From contig VERU01000026.1 of NCBI GenBank assembly GCA_018882485.1, forward strand, positions 1 through 12,696: a stretch of DNA of 12,696 nt, in the 5' to 3' direction. Both the position numbers and the translations under genes were made by a program. This stretch comes from Rhodoferax sp. Lineage in GTDB: Bacteria; Pseudomonadota; Gammaproteobacteria; Burkholderiales; Burkholderiaceae_C. Shown here piece after piece: positions 1 to 8,308 of this stretch (positions are counted from its first letter, which is position 1; every line of letters starts with the position of its first letter). The notes under the pieces are model-generated. The model ran no database searches and had not been told where the DNA came from. It worked only from the letters and a program-made list of their open reading frames with translations.

Positions 1-1089
<1,089 letters not shown>

Positions 1090-1184
1090 GGCGATGGTCG
1101 GCTGGATCTGGCGATCGTGTGCAGGTTTCCGCCCGGCTCTCCGGCGCGGGCGGGTCGAACCGGTTGCGGGAGTGGTCGAACATT
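1090..1184. promoter_or_regulatory. Divergent intergenic region between yicC and the kinase
   Basis: This 95-bp stretch must carry the promoters for both the yicC-gmk unit and the kinase-led unit unless they start inside the genes. I see no convincing -35/-10 pair on either strand. A direct repeat GGTCGAAC occurs at 1153-1160 and 1174-1181, start to start 21 bp, about two helical turns. GGGAG at 1168-1172 is a plausible but distant ribosome binding site for the kinase ATG at 1185. The presence of promoters is inferred from gene layout only. Confidence 0.4.
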
Positions 1185-2186
1185 ATGGCAAAGCTCACTC
1201 CGGCGCCTTTGCCGCCGGACATCCGGGTTGGTGACTATCGCATCGTGCGCAAGGTGGCCGCTGGTGGGTTCGGCCTGATTTACCTGGCGCTGGATTCCCG
1301 GGGTGAGCAGGTGGCCATCAAGGAATACCTGCCGGCCGCCTTGGCCACACGGGCACCCGGCGACCTGGCGCCGCGGGTCCATCCCGATCAGCTCTCGCTG
1401 TACCGTTTGGGTCTGAAGGGGTTTTTCGAGGAGGGACGTGCCCTGGCGCAGATCTCGCACCCCAGCGTGGTCCGGGTGGTCGATTTCCTGCAGCAGAACG
1501 ACACCGTTTATATGGTGATGAACTATCTGGAGGGGGCCTCCATGCAGGATTTCATCATCACCGCCCGCGAACTCAAGCAGCCCAAGGTGTTGCGGGAGTC
1601 GACGATCCGCTCGCTGTTCGAGGAAATCCTGCGCGGTTTGCGGGTGGTGCACCAGCACCGCATGCTGCACCTGGACATCAAGCCGGCGAACGTGATCATC
1701 ACGGACGACGATCGTTCGGTGCTGATCGATTTTGGCGCGGCGCGCGACGTGCTGGCCAAGGAAGGCAATTTCACGCGGCCGATGTACACGCCCGGCTTTG
1801 CGGCGCCCGAGATGTACCGCCGCGATGCGGTGATGGGGCCCTGGACCGATCTGTACGCCATCGGGGCTTGCATGTATTCGTGCATGCAGGGTTTCCCGCC
1901 GGACGATGCGCCGCAACGTTTGCGCAGCGATCGCACCGCCGCCGCCCTGGCGCGTCATCGGGGCGTGTATTCGGACAACCTGATCGAGCTGGTGGGCTGG
2001 TGCATGAGCCTGGATGCCCAGTCGCGGCCGCAGTCGGTGTTCGCCCTACAGCGGGAACTTGGCCGCGAAGGCGAGCGCCGCTACACCCGGCTGAGCATGA
2101 GTGAGAAAATACGGCTGCAGATCGACACCCTGGTGTCGGACAGCCCGAAGGGCAGCGCCAAGGCGGCAGCCCCTGCCGGCCCGTGA
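1185..2186 (+). CDS. Hanks-type serine/threonine protein kinase
   Basis: A soluble 333-residue eukaryotic-like protein kinase. The kinase domain spans about residues 17-280: glycine loop AAGGFG at 25-30, ATP-anchoring Lys46 in VAIKEYLP, probable helix-C Glu82 or Glu83, catalytic loop HLDIKPANV with Asp164 and Asn169, metal-binding Asp182 in DFG, APE at 207-209 and the subdomain IX Asp222. All catalytic residues are present. The first glycine of the loop is Ala25, and HRD is HLD, so it is a non-RD kinase. No membrane segment or extracellular sensor domain follows; the tail of about 50 residues is charged, then Ala/Pro-rich. The open frame extends upstream to 987, but homology begins after the ATG at 1185 and the upstream part overlaps yicC. 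It sits 25 bp before rph. No PP2C phosphatase is adjacent. Its substrates cannot be told from sequence. Confidence 0.93.
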   Translation: MAKLTPAPLPPDIRVGDYRIVRKVAAGGFGLIYLALDSRGEQVAIKEYLPAALATRAPGDLAPRVHPDQLSLYRLGLKGFFEEGRALAQISHPSVVRVVDFLQQNDTVYMVMNYLEGASMQDFIITARELKQPKVLRESTIRSLFEEILRGLRVVHQHRMLHLDIKPANVIITDDDRSVLIDFGAARDVLAKEGNFTRPMYTPGFAAPEMYRRDAVMGPWTDLYAIGACMYSCMQGFPPDDAPQRLRSDRTAAALARHRGVYSDNLIELVGWCMSLDAQSRPQSVFALQRELGREGERRYTRLSMSEKIRLQIDTLVSDSPKGSAKAAAPAGP

Positions 2187-2211
2187 TGGCCGCACTCAAC
2201 AGAAAGTTTCC

Positions 2212-2940
2212 ATGACCTCAGTCACGCGCAGCGGCCAGCGGGCCGCCGACCAGTTGCGACCGGTTCGCATCACCCGCGGCTACACCATCCATGCCGAGGG
2301 CTCTGTGCTGATCGAGTTTGGCCAGACCCGTGTGCTGTGCACCGCGTCGGTCGAAGACAAGGTGCCCGGTCACAAGAAGGGCAGCGGCGAGGGCTGGGTC
2401 ACCGCCGAATACGGCATGCTGCCCCGCGCCACCCACACGCGCAGCGACCGTGAGGCCGCCCGGGGCAAGCAGACCGGGCGGACCCAGGAAATCCAGCGGC
2501 TGATCGGGCGGGCGATGCGCTCCGTGTTCGATCTGCGCCTCCTGGGAGAGCGCACCATCCACCTGGACTGCGATGTGCTGCAGGCCGACGGGGGCACCCG
2601 GACGGCGGCCATCACGGGGGCCTTTGTGGCGGCGCGTGACGCGGTGGATGGGCTGCTGGCTCAGGGCAAGCTGGCCCAGTCCCCGATACGGGACCACGTG
2701 GCGGCGATTTCGGTGGGCATCGTGCAGGGCCAGCCGTTGCTGGACCTGGAGTACCTGGAGGATTCGACCTGCGACACGGACATGAACATCGTCATGACGG
2801 GTTCCGGCCATTTTGTGGAAGTCCAGGGTACCGCCGAGGGCGTGGCCTTCACCCGCGCCGAAATGGATCGGCTGCTGGCACTGGCTGAAAAAGGCTGTCG
2901 CGAACTGGTGCAGCTGCAGCAGCAATCGCTATTATTATGA
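2212..2940 (+). CDS. rph: Ribonuclease PH
   Basis: RNase PH is a phosphate-dependent 3'-5' exoribonuclease that trims tRNA 3' ends and works as a ring-shaped hexamer in the cytoplasm. The 242-residue product is close to E. coli RNase PH (238) and carries the family blocks: [17 protein letters not shown] at 61-77, the Arg-rich RGKQTGR at 84-90, LIGRAMRSV at 97-105, and [20 protein letters not shown] at 119-138 with the phosphate-binding Thr129-Arg130. Acidic residues Asp178 and Asp184 lie in [16 protein letters not shown]. The ATG at 2212 gives the normal N-terminus; AGAAAG at 2201-2206 is a weak ribosome binding site. The 25-bp gap to the kinase suggests one transcript. The last codons fall in an AT-rich element that continues to rdgB, and the C-terminus is Gln/Leu-rich. 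Confidence 0.97.
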   Translation: MTSVTRSGQRAADQLRPVRITRGYTIHAEGSVLIEFGQTRVLCTASVEDKVPGHKKGSGEGWVTAEYGMLPRATHTRSDREAARGKQTGRTQEIQRLIGRAMRSVFDLRLLGERTIHLDCDVLQADGGTRTAAITGAFVAARDAVDGLLAQGKLAQSPIRDHVAAISVGIVQGQPLLDLEYLEDSTCDTDMNIVMTGSGHFVEVQGTAEGVAFTRAEMDRLLALAEKGCRELVQLQQQSLLL

Positions 2941-2979
2941 TAGCTATAAAACCAATATCCATAAGGCTTGGAGCCTGAT
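2928..2979. repeat. AT-rich intergenic repeat-like element between rph and rdgB
   Basis: An abrupt AT-rich island in otherwise GC-rich DNA, running from the rph 3' end to just before rdgB. It contains GCTAT at 2928-2932 paired with ATAGC at 2940-2944, the palindrome ATAGCTAT at 2940-2947, and CCAA at 2952-2955 facing TTGG at 2968-2971. The order of a TAGCT core, a central CCATAAG and a terminal TTGGAGCC resembles a short dispersed repeat I recall from Comamonadaceae genomes, here with decayed arms. GGAG at 2970-2973 lies nine bases before the rdgB ATG, so the element seems to supply that gene's ribosome binding site. Only one copy is present in the window, so its repeat nature is inferred from memory, not seen. 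Confidence 0.45.
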
Positions 2980-2982
2980 TTG

Positions 2983-3591
2983 ATGAAAATTGTCCTGGCG
3001 TCCAACAATCCGGGGAAACTCGCCGAGCTGCGTGCCATGCTGGCCCCTTTGGGCCTGGAGCTGGTGGCTCAGGGCGAATTGGGCATCCCGGAGGCCGAAG
3101 AGCCTTTTGACACCTTTCTCGAAAACGCGCTGGCCAAGGCGCGTCATGCCGCGCAGCACAGCGGTTTGCACGCCATTGCCGACGATGCGGGCCTGTGTGT
3201 GGACGCTTTTGGCGGCGAGCCGGGTGTGCACACGGCCTATTACGCCACCCGGTTCGGCTATCCCAAAGGCGACGACGCCAACGTGCGGGCCCTGCTGGAG
3301 CAGATGCGCGGGGTGGAGCAGCGCCGCGCCGCCCTGGTGAGCACCCTGGTGGCCCTGCGTACGCCCCAAGACCCCGAGCCGCTGGTGGCGGTGGGCCGAG
3401 TGGTGGGCGAGATTGCCCGCGAGCCGGTGGGCGACCAGGGTTTTGGTTTCGATCCGGTCATGTACATCCCGGCCTTCGGCCGGACCTTCGCGCAGCTGCC
3501 CGTCGAAGTCAAGAATGCGCACAGCCACCGCGGGCAGGCCGCCAGGGCCCTGGTAGCGCTCATCCGGGAACGCTGGCTCGGCGCGGCATGA
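2983..3591 (+). CDS. rdgB: RdgB/HAM1 family non-canonical purine NTP pyrophosphatase
   Basis: This enzyme hydrolyses dITP, XTP and ITP to the monophosphate and pyrophosphate, keeping deaminated purines out of nucleic acids. The 202-residue product is of normal length and has all family motifs: SNNPGK at 7-12, FDTFLENALAKAR at 42-54, ADDAGL at 66-71 with catalytic Asp68, FGFDP at 154-158 and SHRG at 181-184. The stretch GEPGVHTAYYATRFGYPKGD replaces the SARYAG form of E. coli, a variant I associate with Comamonadaceae. The ATG at 2983 is preferred over a TTG at 2968 because MKIVLASNNPGK is the standard N-terminus and GGAG at 2970-2973 is well placed. The stop overlaps the hemW start as ATGA. 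Confidence 0.96.
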   Translation: MKIVLASNNPGKLAELRAMLAPLGLELVAQGELGIPEAEEPFDTFLENALAKARHAAQHSGLHAIADDAGLCVDAFGGEPGVHTAYYATRFGYPKGDDANVRALLEQMRGVEQRRAALVSTLVALRTPQDPEPLVAVGRVVGEIAREPVGDQGFGFDPVMYIPAFGRTFAQLPVEVKNAHSHRGQAARALVALIRERWLGAA

Positions 3592-4844
3592 GGCCGCTGC
3601 AGGCTGTCCGACCTGAAGGTGTGGCCGAGGCGGCCGGGTTGCCGGCACGCGATCCGCAGCACTACCTGCGATCGGGCTTGCTGCAGCTGCACAGCCTGCC
3701 GCCCCTGACGCTGTACCTGCACCTGCCCTGGTGCCTGAAGAAGTGTCCTTATTGCGATTTCAATTCGCATCAGGTGCCATCGCAGGGCGCCCCGGAGGAC
3801 CGCTACGTCGATGCCGTGCTGGCGGACCTCGAAGCCGCCTTGCCCCTGGTGTGGGGGCGTCCGGTGCACAGCGTGTTTTTGGGTGGGGGTACCCCGAGCC
3901 TGTTGCAAGCGCAGACCATCGACCGTTTGCTGTCGGGTGTCAGGGCACGGCTGAGGCTGGAGGCGGATTGCGAGATCACGCTGGAGGCCAATCCGGGCAC
4001 TTTCGAGCGGGACCGGTTCGGGGCCTTTCGACGGGCCGGAGTCAGTCGCCTGTCGATCGGGGTGCAGAGTTTCGATGACCGCTTGCTGGCCGCCCTGGGC
4101 CGGGTGCACGACGGCGCGCAGGCGCGGGCGGCGGTCGAGGAGGCCGCCCGCAGCTTCGACACCTTCAACATCGATCTGATGTATGCGCTGCCCGGACAGA
4201 CCCTGGATGCCCTGGACCGTGATGTGGCAACGGCGCTGTCGTTGCAGCCGCCGCACCTGTCGGTGTACCACCTCACGCTGGAACCCAACACCCGGTTCGC
4301 GGTACAGCCTCCGCCGGGGCTGCCGGATGAAGACTTGGCCAGCGAGATGCTCGACCGCATCACCACCCGCTGCGCCGCTGCCGGTTTGTTCCGTTACGAA
4401 GTCTCGGCCTACGGTCGCGCAGGCCACCGGTGCCGGCACAACCTGAACTACTGGGGGTTCGGCGACTACCTGGGGCTGGGCGCGGGAGCCCACAGCAAGC
4501 TGAGTTTTCCGCATCGCGTCGTGCGGCAGGTGCGCCTGCGCGACCCGGCCCGGTACATGGCGCAGGCGTTGCAGGGATCGGCCGTGGCCCAGGAGCACGA
4601 AGTGGCGCGAGCGGACTTGCCGTTTGAATTCATGCTCAACGCCCTCAGGCTGAGCGAGGGCGTGCCGCAGGCATGGTTCACCGAGCGCACGGGGCTGCCC
4701 CTGTCGGCGGTGCAGGGTGCGATCCAGGAGGCCCAGCGTCGTGGATTGCTGGAGCCGGACCCCGCGCGCATCGCGCCCAGCGCACTGGGATTTGATTTTC
4801 TGAACGACCTCCAGGCGATGTTTCTGCCCCCGAGCACCCGTTGA
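3588..4844 (+). CDS. hemW: Radical SAM heme chaperone HemW
   Basis: HemW is a radical-SAM protein of the HemN family that binds heme and passes it to target proteins; it is often mis-annotated as coproporphyrinogen III oxidase. The 418-residue product has the [4Fe-4S] motif CLKKCPYC (Cys49, Cys53, Cys56), the SAM-binding GGGTPS at 99-104, the LEANPGT strand, SIGVQSF, and HNLNYW at 284-289, a HemW-type HNxxYW block. The C-terminal HemN-type wing domain follows. About 35 residues precede the LTLYLHLPWC strand, longer than in E. coli. The ATG at 3588 is chosen because it overlaps the rdgB stop as ATGA and has no ribosome binding site of its own, suggesting translational coupling. A promoter for the next gene overlaps its stop codon. 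Confidence 0.95.
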   Translation: MRPLQAVRPEGVAEAAGLPARDPQHYLRSGLLQLHSLPPLTLYLHLPWCLKKCPYCDFNSHQVPSQGAPEDRYVDAVLADLEAALPLVWGRPVHSVFLGGGTPSLLQAQTIDRLLSGVRARLRLEADCEITLEANPGTFERDRFGAFRRAGVSRLSIGVQSFDDRLLAALGRVHDGAQARAAVEEAARSFDTFNIDLMYALPGQTLDALDRDVATALSLQPPHLSVYHLTLEPNTRFAVQPPPGLPDEDLASEMLDRITTRCAAAGLFRYEVSAYGRAGHRCRHNLNYWGFGDYLGLGAGAHSKLSFPHRVVRQVRLRDPARYMAQALQGSAVAQEHEVARADLPFEFMLNALRLSEGVPQAWFTERTGLPLSAVQGAIQEAQRRGLLEPDPARIAPSALGFDFLNDLQAMFLPPSTR

Positions 4845-4869
4845 TGGGGTTGTGCCGGCCCGATATAGT
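4841..4869 (+). promoter_or_regulatory. Candidate sigma-70 promoter for the CBS-domain gene
   Basis: TTGATG at 4841-4846 and TATAGT at 4864-4869 are separated by exactly 17 bp and match the sigma-70 consensus at four and five of six positions. The -35 box covers the hemW TGA. A transcript starting near 4875-4876 would have a leader of about 20 bases containing the strong ribosome binding site AAGGAGG at 4881-4887, eight bases before the ATG at 4896. This is the best promoter-like match I found in the window. Confidence 0.55.
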
Positions 4870-4895
4870 GGAGTCCGGGAAAGGAGGGCGGCGCC

Positions 4896-5549
4896 ATGTT
4901 CTCTTTGTTCGGCACGCAGGGCCGGCTGTTCAGCGGGTCCCTGGAAGAACTGCGCGGTGTTCCGGGTCTGCGCAGGGTGCGTCGGCCGGCGGCCGATGCC
5001 CGTGATTTTCGCGATTCGGTGCATCCCGATGCCGCAGCGGCCGAGTCCGGCACCGATCGGCACCGCCAGGCGCTGGCGGCTTACGCGCAGACCCGTCAGC
5101 CGGTTCACGCCCGCCAGCCGCTGACGCAGGTTCAGGATCTGATGGCCCGGGCCGTGCTTTCCGTGACGGCCCACGCTACCCTGGCCGCCGCCTGGCAGAC
5201 CCTGGGTGAGCGGGGATTTTCGCAAGCGCCTGTGGTCGACGGCGTCGGTCAGCTGGTCGGCCTGCTGTCCTTCCCCCACCTGCTGCGACCGGGTCAACGG
5301 CCCGCTGCCGAGCTGGCGTTGTCGGCGGTGGGAGACTGGATGGCCCAGCGGGTTCAGGAGGTGATGTGGACTCCGGTTCCGGCGGTCGAACCGCAGACCG
5401 ATGTCCGGCGCGTGGCCCGGCTGCTGCTCGATACGGGTCTGCAGGGTTTGCCGGTCACGGATCCGGCCGGGGCGCTGTGTGGTTTCATCGCCCGTTCCGA
5501 TCTGGTGCGGGCCGTGGCGAACGATCCGCCCCTGGATGTGTGGAGTTGA
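4896..5549 (+). CDS. Protein with a tandem CBS domain pair
   Basis: A soluble 217-residue protein. Residues 1-30 form a compact block (MFSLFGTQGRLFSGSLEELR, then a basic stretch), followed by a variable, acidic and Ala-rich linker to about residue 75. Two CBS motifs follow: the first around 82-140, starting DLMARAVLSV, the second around 154-212, starting EVMWTPVPAV and containing LQGLPVTDPAGALCGFIARSDL. CBS pairs usually bind adenine nucleotides and act as energy or second-messenger sensors. Here they are not fused to an enzyme or channel, so the partner is unknown. AAGGAGG at 4881-4887 is a strong ribosome binding site and fixes the start. A probable promoter lies directly upstream, so it need not depend on the hemW transcript. 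It ends convergent with garD, 18 bp apart. No specific function can be assigned. Confidence 0.85.
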   Translation: MFSLFGTQGRLFSGSLEELRGVPGLRRVRRPAADARDFRDSVHPDAAAAESGTDRHRQALAAYAQTRQPVHARQPLTQVQDLMARAVLSVTAHATLAAAWQTLGERGFSQAPVVDGVGQLVGLLSFPHLLRPGQRPAAELALSAVGDWMAQRVQEVMWTPVPAVEPQTDVRRVARLLLDTGLQGLPVTDPAGALCGFIARSDLVRAVANDPPLDVWS

Positions 5550-5567
5550 GAGCGGCCGCCCCTCAGC

Positions 5568-7181
5568 TCAGGTCACCGGGGCGGGATTGAACAGCACCAG
5601 CGCGTTGTGCAGGCGCCAGTGTTCGGCCCAGGTGCGGCGTTCGCCGCTGGCCACGGCCAGCAGCAGATGGAACAGCTCCCAGCCGAGTTGCTCTACCGTT
5701 GCCTGTCCGTCGGCCACCCGTCCGGCGTTCAGGTCCATCAGGTCGTGCCATCTCCGCGCAAGGTCGCTGCGGGTCGCCACCTTGACCACCGGGCAGGCCG
5801 CCAGGCCGTAGGGGGTTCCCCGGCCGGTGGTGAACACATGCAGGTTCATGCCGGCTGCCAGTTGCAGGGTGCCGCAGATGAAATCACTGGCAGGGGTAGC
5901 CGCATAGACCAGCCCGCGTTGCTGCGGCGCCAGCCGGTCGCCCGGTGACAGCACATGGGTGATCGGCGCCGTGCCGCTCTTGGCGATCGACCCCATGGCT
6001 TTTTCGACGATGTTGGACAGACCGCCCGCCTTGTTGCCCGGCGTGGTGTTGGCGCTGCGGTCCACGCCGCCGCGGGCCAGGTAGTCGTCGTACCAGGCCA
6101 GTTCGCGCACGATGGCTTCGGCCACCTGGGGCGTGGCAGCCCGTCGCGTCAGCTGCTCGACGGCGTCGCGGACTTCGGTGTTCTCGCTGAACATGACGGT
6201 GGCGCCGGCACGCACCAGCAGGTCCGTGGCAAACCCCACCACCGGGTTGGCCGTCACCCCGGAGAACGCATCGCTGCCGCCGCATTGCACTCCCACCACC
6301 AGTTCGCTGGCCGGCATGGTTTCGCGCCGCCGGGCCTGCAGACGCTCCAGGTGGGGCCGGGCGCTGGCGACGATGCTGTCGAGCATGGACATGAAGCCCA
6401 CGTGCTGGCTGTCCTGCAGGCAGACCCCGGGCGGTCGCTCCTGTCCTGGCACACGGGACGCGATCGGGATGCTGTCGGCCGGCAGCAAGCGCTCGGGCTG
6501 AAGCTTTTCGCAGCCCAGGCTGACGACCAGCACTTCGCCGCCGAAATTGGGATTCAGGCTGATGTGGCGCAGGGTGCGGATAGGGATGGAGGCCTCGGGC
6601 GCTTCGATGGCCACACCACATCCGTAGCTGTGCTCCAGGCCGACCACGTCGTCCACATTGGGATAGAGCGGAAGCAGTTCCTGCCGGATGCGCTGTACCG
6701 CGTGAGCCACCACACCGGCCACGCACTGGACGGTGGTGGTCACGGCCAGGATGTTGCGGGTGCCGACGCTGCCGTCGGCGTTGCGGTAGCCCTGGAAACT
6801 GTGGCCTTGCAGCGGTGGCAGGGCCGGCGCCCGGGCGGTCGCCATCGGCAATCCTTGCAGGGGGTGGGCCGATGGCAGCCGCAACAGGCGCTCGTGGACC
6901 CATTGGCCCGCCTGGATCGCACGCAGGGCATGGCCGATGGGAATGCCGTAGCGCAGCACGGCCGCGCCCTCGGGCAGGTCGCACAGCGCGAGTTTGTGTC
7001 CTTGGGGTACGGTGTTCTTCAGCACCAGGCCGGCGCCCGGCACGCCGGCCGGCAGGCAAGTGCCGGCCGGCAGGCCGCCGTCGTTGGCGACGATGGCCAC
7101 GTTGTCGTCCGGGTGGACCTGCAACGTCAGCGCAGCGCCCGAGGACGGCAGGGGGGACACGGGCCGTGTGTCAGTGGCCAT
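5568..7181 (-). CDS. garD: Galactarate dehydratase (UxaA/GarD family)
   Basis: Dehydrates galactarate to 5-keto-4-deoxy-glucarate in the cytoplasm with a metal cofactor. The 537-residue product compares with 523 in E. coli GarD. An N-terminal SAF-type domain covers about residues 24-100. The catalytic part has [13 protein letters not shown] at 131-143, HSYGCG at 184-189, [10 protein letters not shown] at 299-308, [19 protein letters not shown] at 383-401 and GRGTPYGL at 453-460. The form [14 protein letters not shown] fits galactarate dehydratase better than altronate dehydratase, and the neighbouring gudD and udh support this. The ATG at 7181-7179 overlaps the end of the lactonase gene by 11 bp; longer in-frame starts would overlap more deeply and add no homology. 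It is the second gene of the leftward unit, probably co-transcribed and coupled with the lactonase. Confidence 0.92.
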   Translation of the reverse strand: MATDTRPVSPLPSSGAALTLQVHPDDNVAIVANDGGLPAGTCLPAGVPGAGLVLKNTVPQGHKLALCDLPEGAAVLRYGIPIGHALRAIQAGQWVHERLLRLPSAHPLQGLPMATARAPALPPLQGHSFQGYRNADGSVGTRNILAVTTTVQCVAGVVAHAVQRIRQELLPLYPNVDDVVGLEHSYGCGVAIEAPEASIPIRTLRHISLNPNFGGEVLVVSLGCEKLQPERLLPADSIPIASRVPGQERPPGVCLQDSQHVGFMSMLDSIVASARPHLERLQARRRETMPASELVVGVQCGGSDAFSGVTANPVVGFATDLLVRAGATVMFSENTEVRDAVEQLTRRAATPQVAEAIVRELAWYDDYLARGGVDRSANTTPGNKAGGLSNIVEKAMGSIAKSGTAPITHVLSPGDRLAPQQRGLVYAATPASDFICGTLQLAAGMNLHVFTTGRGTPYGLAACPVVKVATRSDLARRWHDLMDLNAGRVADGQATVEQLGWELFHLLLAVASGERRTWAEHWRLHNALVLFNPAPVT

Positions 7182-8094
7182 GGGCAGTCGGAAACCGTGA
7201 GAAACAGGGCTCCACACGCCCAGGGGTGCCAGGGTCCAGCGACAACAGGGCGCCGCTGAGGCCAGCCGGGTCCAGAGCCGGATTGCCCGGCACGATGGAG
7301 GTCACGAACAGGGTACGCAGGTCGGGGCCGCCAAAGGCGCACATGGCGGGCTTGGGTACCGGAACCGTGAGGGAGCGCAGCAGCTCGCCGGACGGCGAGA
7401 AACCGTGGATCTGGCCGGCGTCGTTGCCGCAGATCCAGTAGGTTCCGCCGGCGTCCACCGCCGCGCCATCCGGCCGACCTGGCAGCGGCGTCATGTCGAC
7501 GAACAGCCGGCGACCGGACAGCTGGGCCGATTGCACGTCGTAGTCGAACGCCCAGATCTTCTGGACGGTGGGGTGCGAGTCGGACAGGTAGAAGGTCCGG
7601 CCATCCGGGCTGAAACCCGATCCGTTGGGGGTGATCAGCCCGCCCACGTGGGGTCCGGTCAGGCCACGTTCATCCAGACAGTACAAGCCGCCCAGGTTCG
7701 AACCCTCTGGCCGGTCCATTACCATGGTGCCCACCCAGAGCCTGCCGCTGGCATCGCACCGTCCGTCGTTGAAACGCATGTTGGGCGCGGGGTGGTCGAT
7801 GCGGGCCAGCGTTTGCAGGTCGTCCAGCCCGCCGTCCGGCCCGGGGTGCAGGCAGGCAATCCGCGATTCCATCGCGGCGATCACGCGGCCGTCCTGGGTC
7901 AGCGCGATGCAGCCGGTGCGTTCCGGCAGCGTCCACTCGGCCAGGCTGCCGTCGGCCGGTCGGTAGCGCCGCAGGCGCCGTCCTTCAATGTCCACCCACC
8001 AGAGGGCCTGCTGTCCAACATGCCAGACCGGCGATTCGCCGACCTCATCGCGTTGCGGTCCAATGATCTGGTATGGGGTCGCTGGGATGTTCAT
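7171..8094 (-). CDS. SMP-30/gluconolactonase family lactonase, probably for aldarolactones
   Basis: A 307-residue six-bladed beta-propeller hydrolase of the SMP-30/Gnl/RE family. Probable divalent-metal ligands are in place: Glu20 in GESPVW, Asn157 in TPNG and Asp209 in RPDGAAVD. The RFNDGRCD block at 107-114 is also typical. No signal peptide is visible, so it should be cytoplasmic. Lactonases of this family open sugar-acid lactones. Next to garD, gudD and udh, the likely substrates are the galactaro- and glucarolactones made by uronate dehydrogenase. The family also includes gluconolactonases and arabinolactonases, so the substrate is inferred from context. The ATG at 8094-8092 matches the family start; the open frame runs further upstream, but that extension crosses the intergenic region and enters gudD. 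It leads the leftward unit and overlaps garD by 11 bp. Confidence 0.88.
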   Translation of the reverse strand: MNIPATPYQIIGPQRDEVGESPVWHVGQQALWWVDIEGRRLRRYRPADGSLAEWTLPERTGCIALTQDGRVIAAMESRIACLHPGPDGGLDDLQTLARIDHPAPNMRFNDGRCDASGRLWVGTMVMDRPEGSNLGGLYCLDERGLTGPHVGGLITPNGSGFSPDGRTFYLSDSHPTVQKIWAFDYDVQSAQLSGRRLFVDMTPLPGRPDGAAVDAGGTYWICGNDAGQIHGFSPSGELLRSLTVPVPKPAMCAFGGPDLRTLFVTSIVPGNPALDPAGLSGALLSLDPGTPGRVEPCFSRFPTAHGH

Positions 8095-8308
8095 GGGCTC
8101 AGGTCCGTGGGTCGTGTCGCAGGTTCGAGGCGGGTATTCGTGTCGGGCCTTCGGGCTCCAGCCCGGATGCCTGGGCCCATTGTCGATCCGAACGCGCCGT
8201 TGCCGTGCGGGTGCCAGCAGGTATCTGGCGCAACCCACCGCAACTCCGGGAGGCCCCCAAGGTTTGTCGGTACCATCACGACCCTGATCAACGCACGGGC
8301 CCATCCCG
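8095..8308. promoter_or_regulatory. Divergent control region of the sugar-acid genes
   Basis: This 214-bp region separates the leftward lactonase-garD unit from the rightward gudD unit and must hold both promoters. No strong -35/-10 pair is visible; the best rightward candidate, TTGCCG at 8200-8205 with TATCTG at 8222-8227 (16-bp spacer), is weak. The imperfect dyad TGTCGGTACCATCA at 8265-8278 (TG and CA around the palindrome GGTACC) ends 30 bp before the gudD ATG and could be an operator. A tight inverted repeat CGGGCTCCAGCCCG lies at 8152-8165. The role is inferred from layout. No regulator gene is present in the window. Confidence 0.5.

Noticed and set aside
3588..4844. Coproporphyrinogen III oxidase (HemN) function
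   Set aside because: The HNxxYW motif, the length and the rdgB context fit HemW, a heme chaperone.
3258..5297. Long antisense open frame (679 codons) opposite rdgB, hemW and the CBS gene
   Set aside because: It has no recognisable domain, is rich in Arg, Gln, His and Gly as expected for a frame shadowing GC-rich codons, and lies fully opposite strongly supported genes.
5568..7181. Altronate dehydratase (UxaA) as the identity of the leftward dehydratase
   Set aside because: Same superfamily, but the [18 protein letters not shown] block is the galactarate form, and the neighbours are glucarate dehydratase and uronate dehydrogenase rather than altronate pathway genes.
8152..8165. Inverted repeat CGGGCTCCAGCCCG as a terminator or operator
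   Set aside because: Short GC arms with a tiny loop and no T-run, in the middle of a divergent promoter region; common by chance in such GC-rich DNA.
8200..8227. Possible gudD promoter TTGCCG, 16 bp, TATCTG
   Set aside because: The -10 box matches consensus at only three of six positions; too weak to call as a feature.
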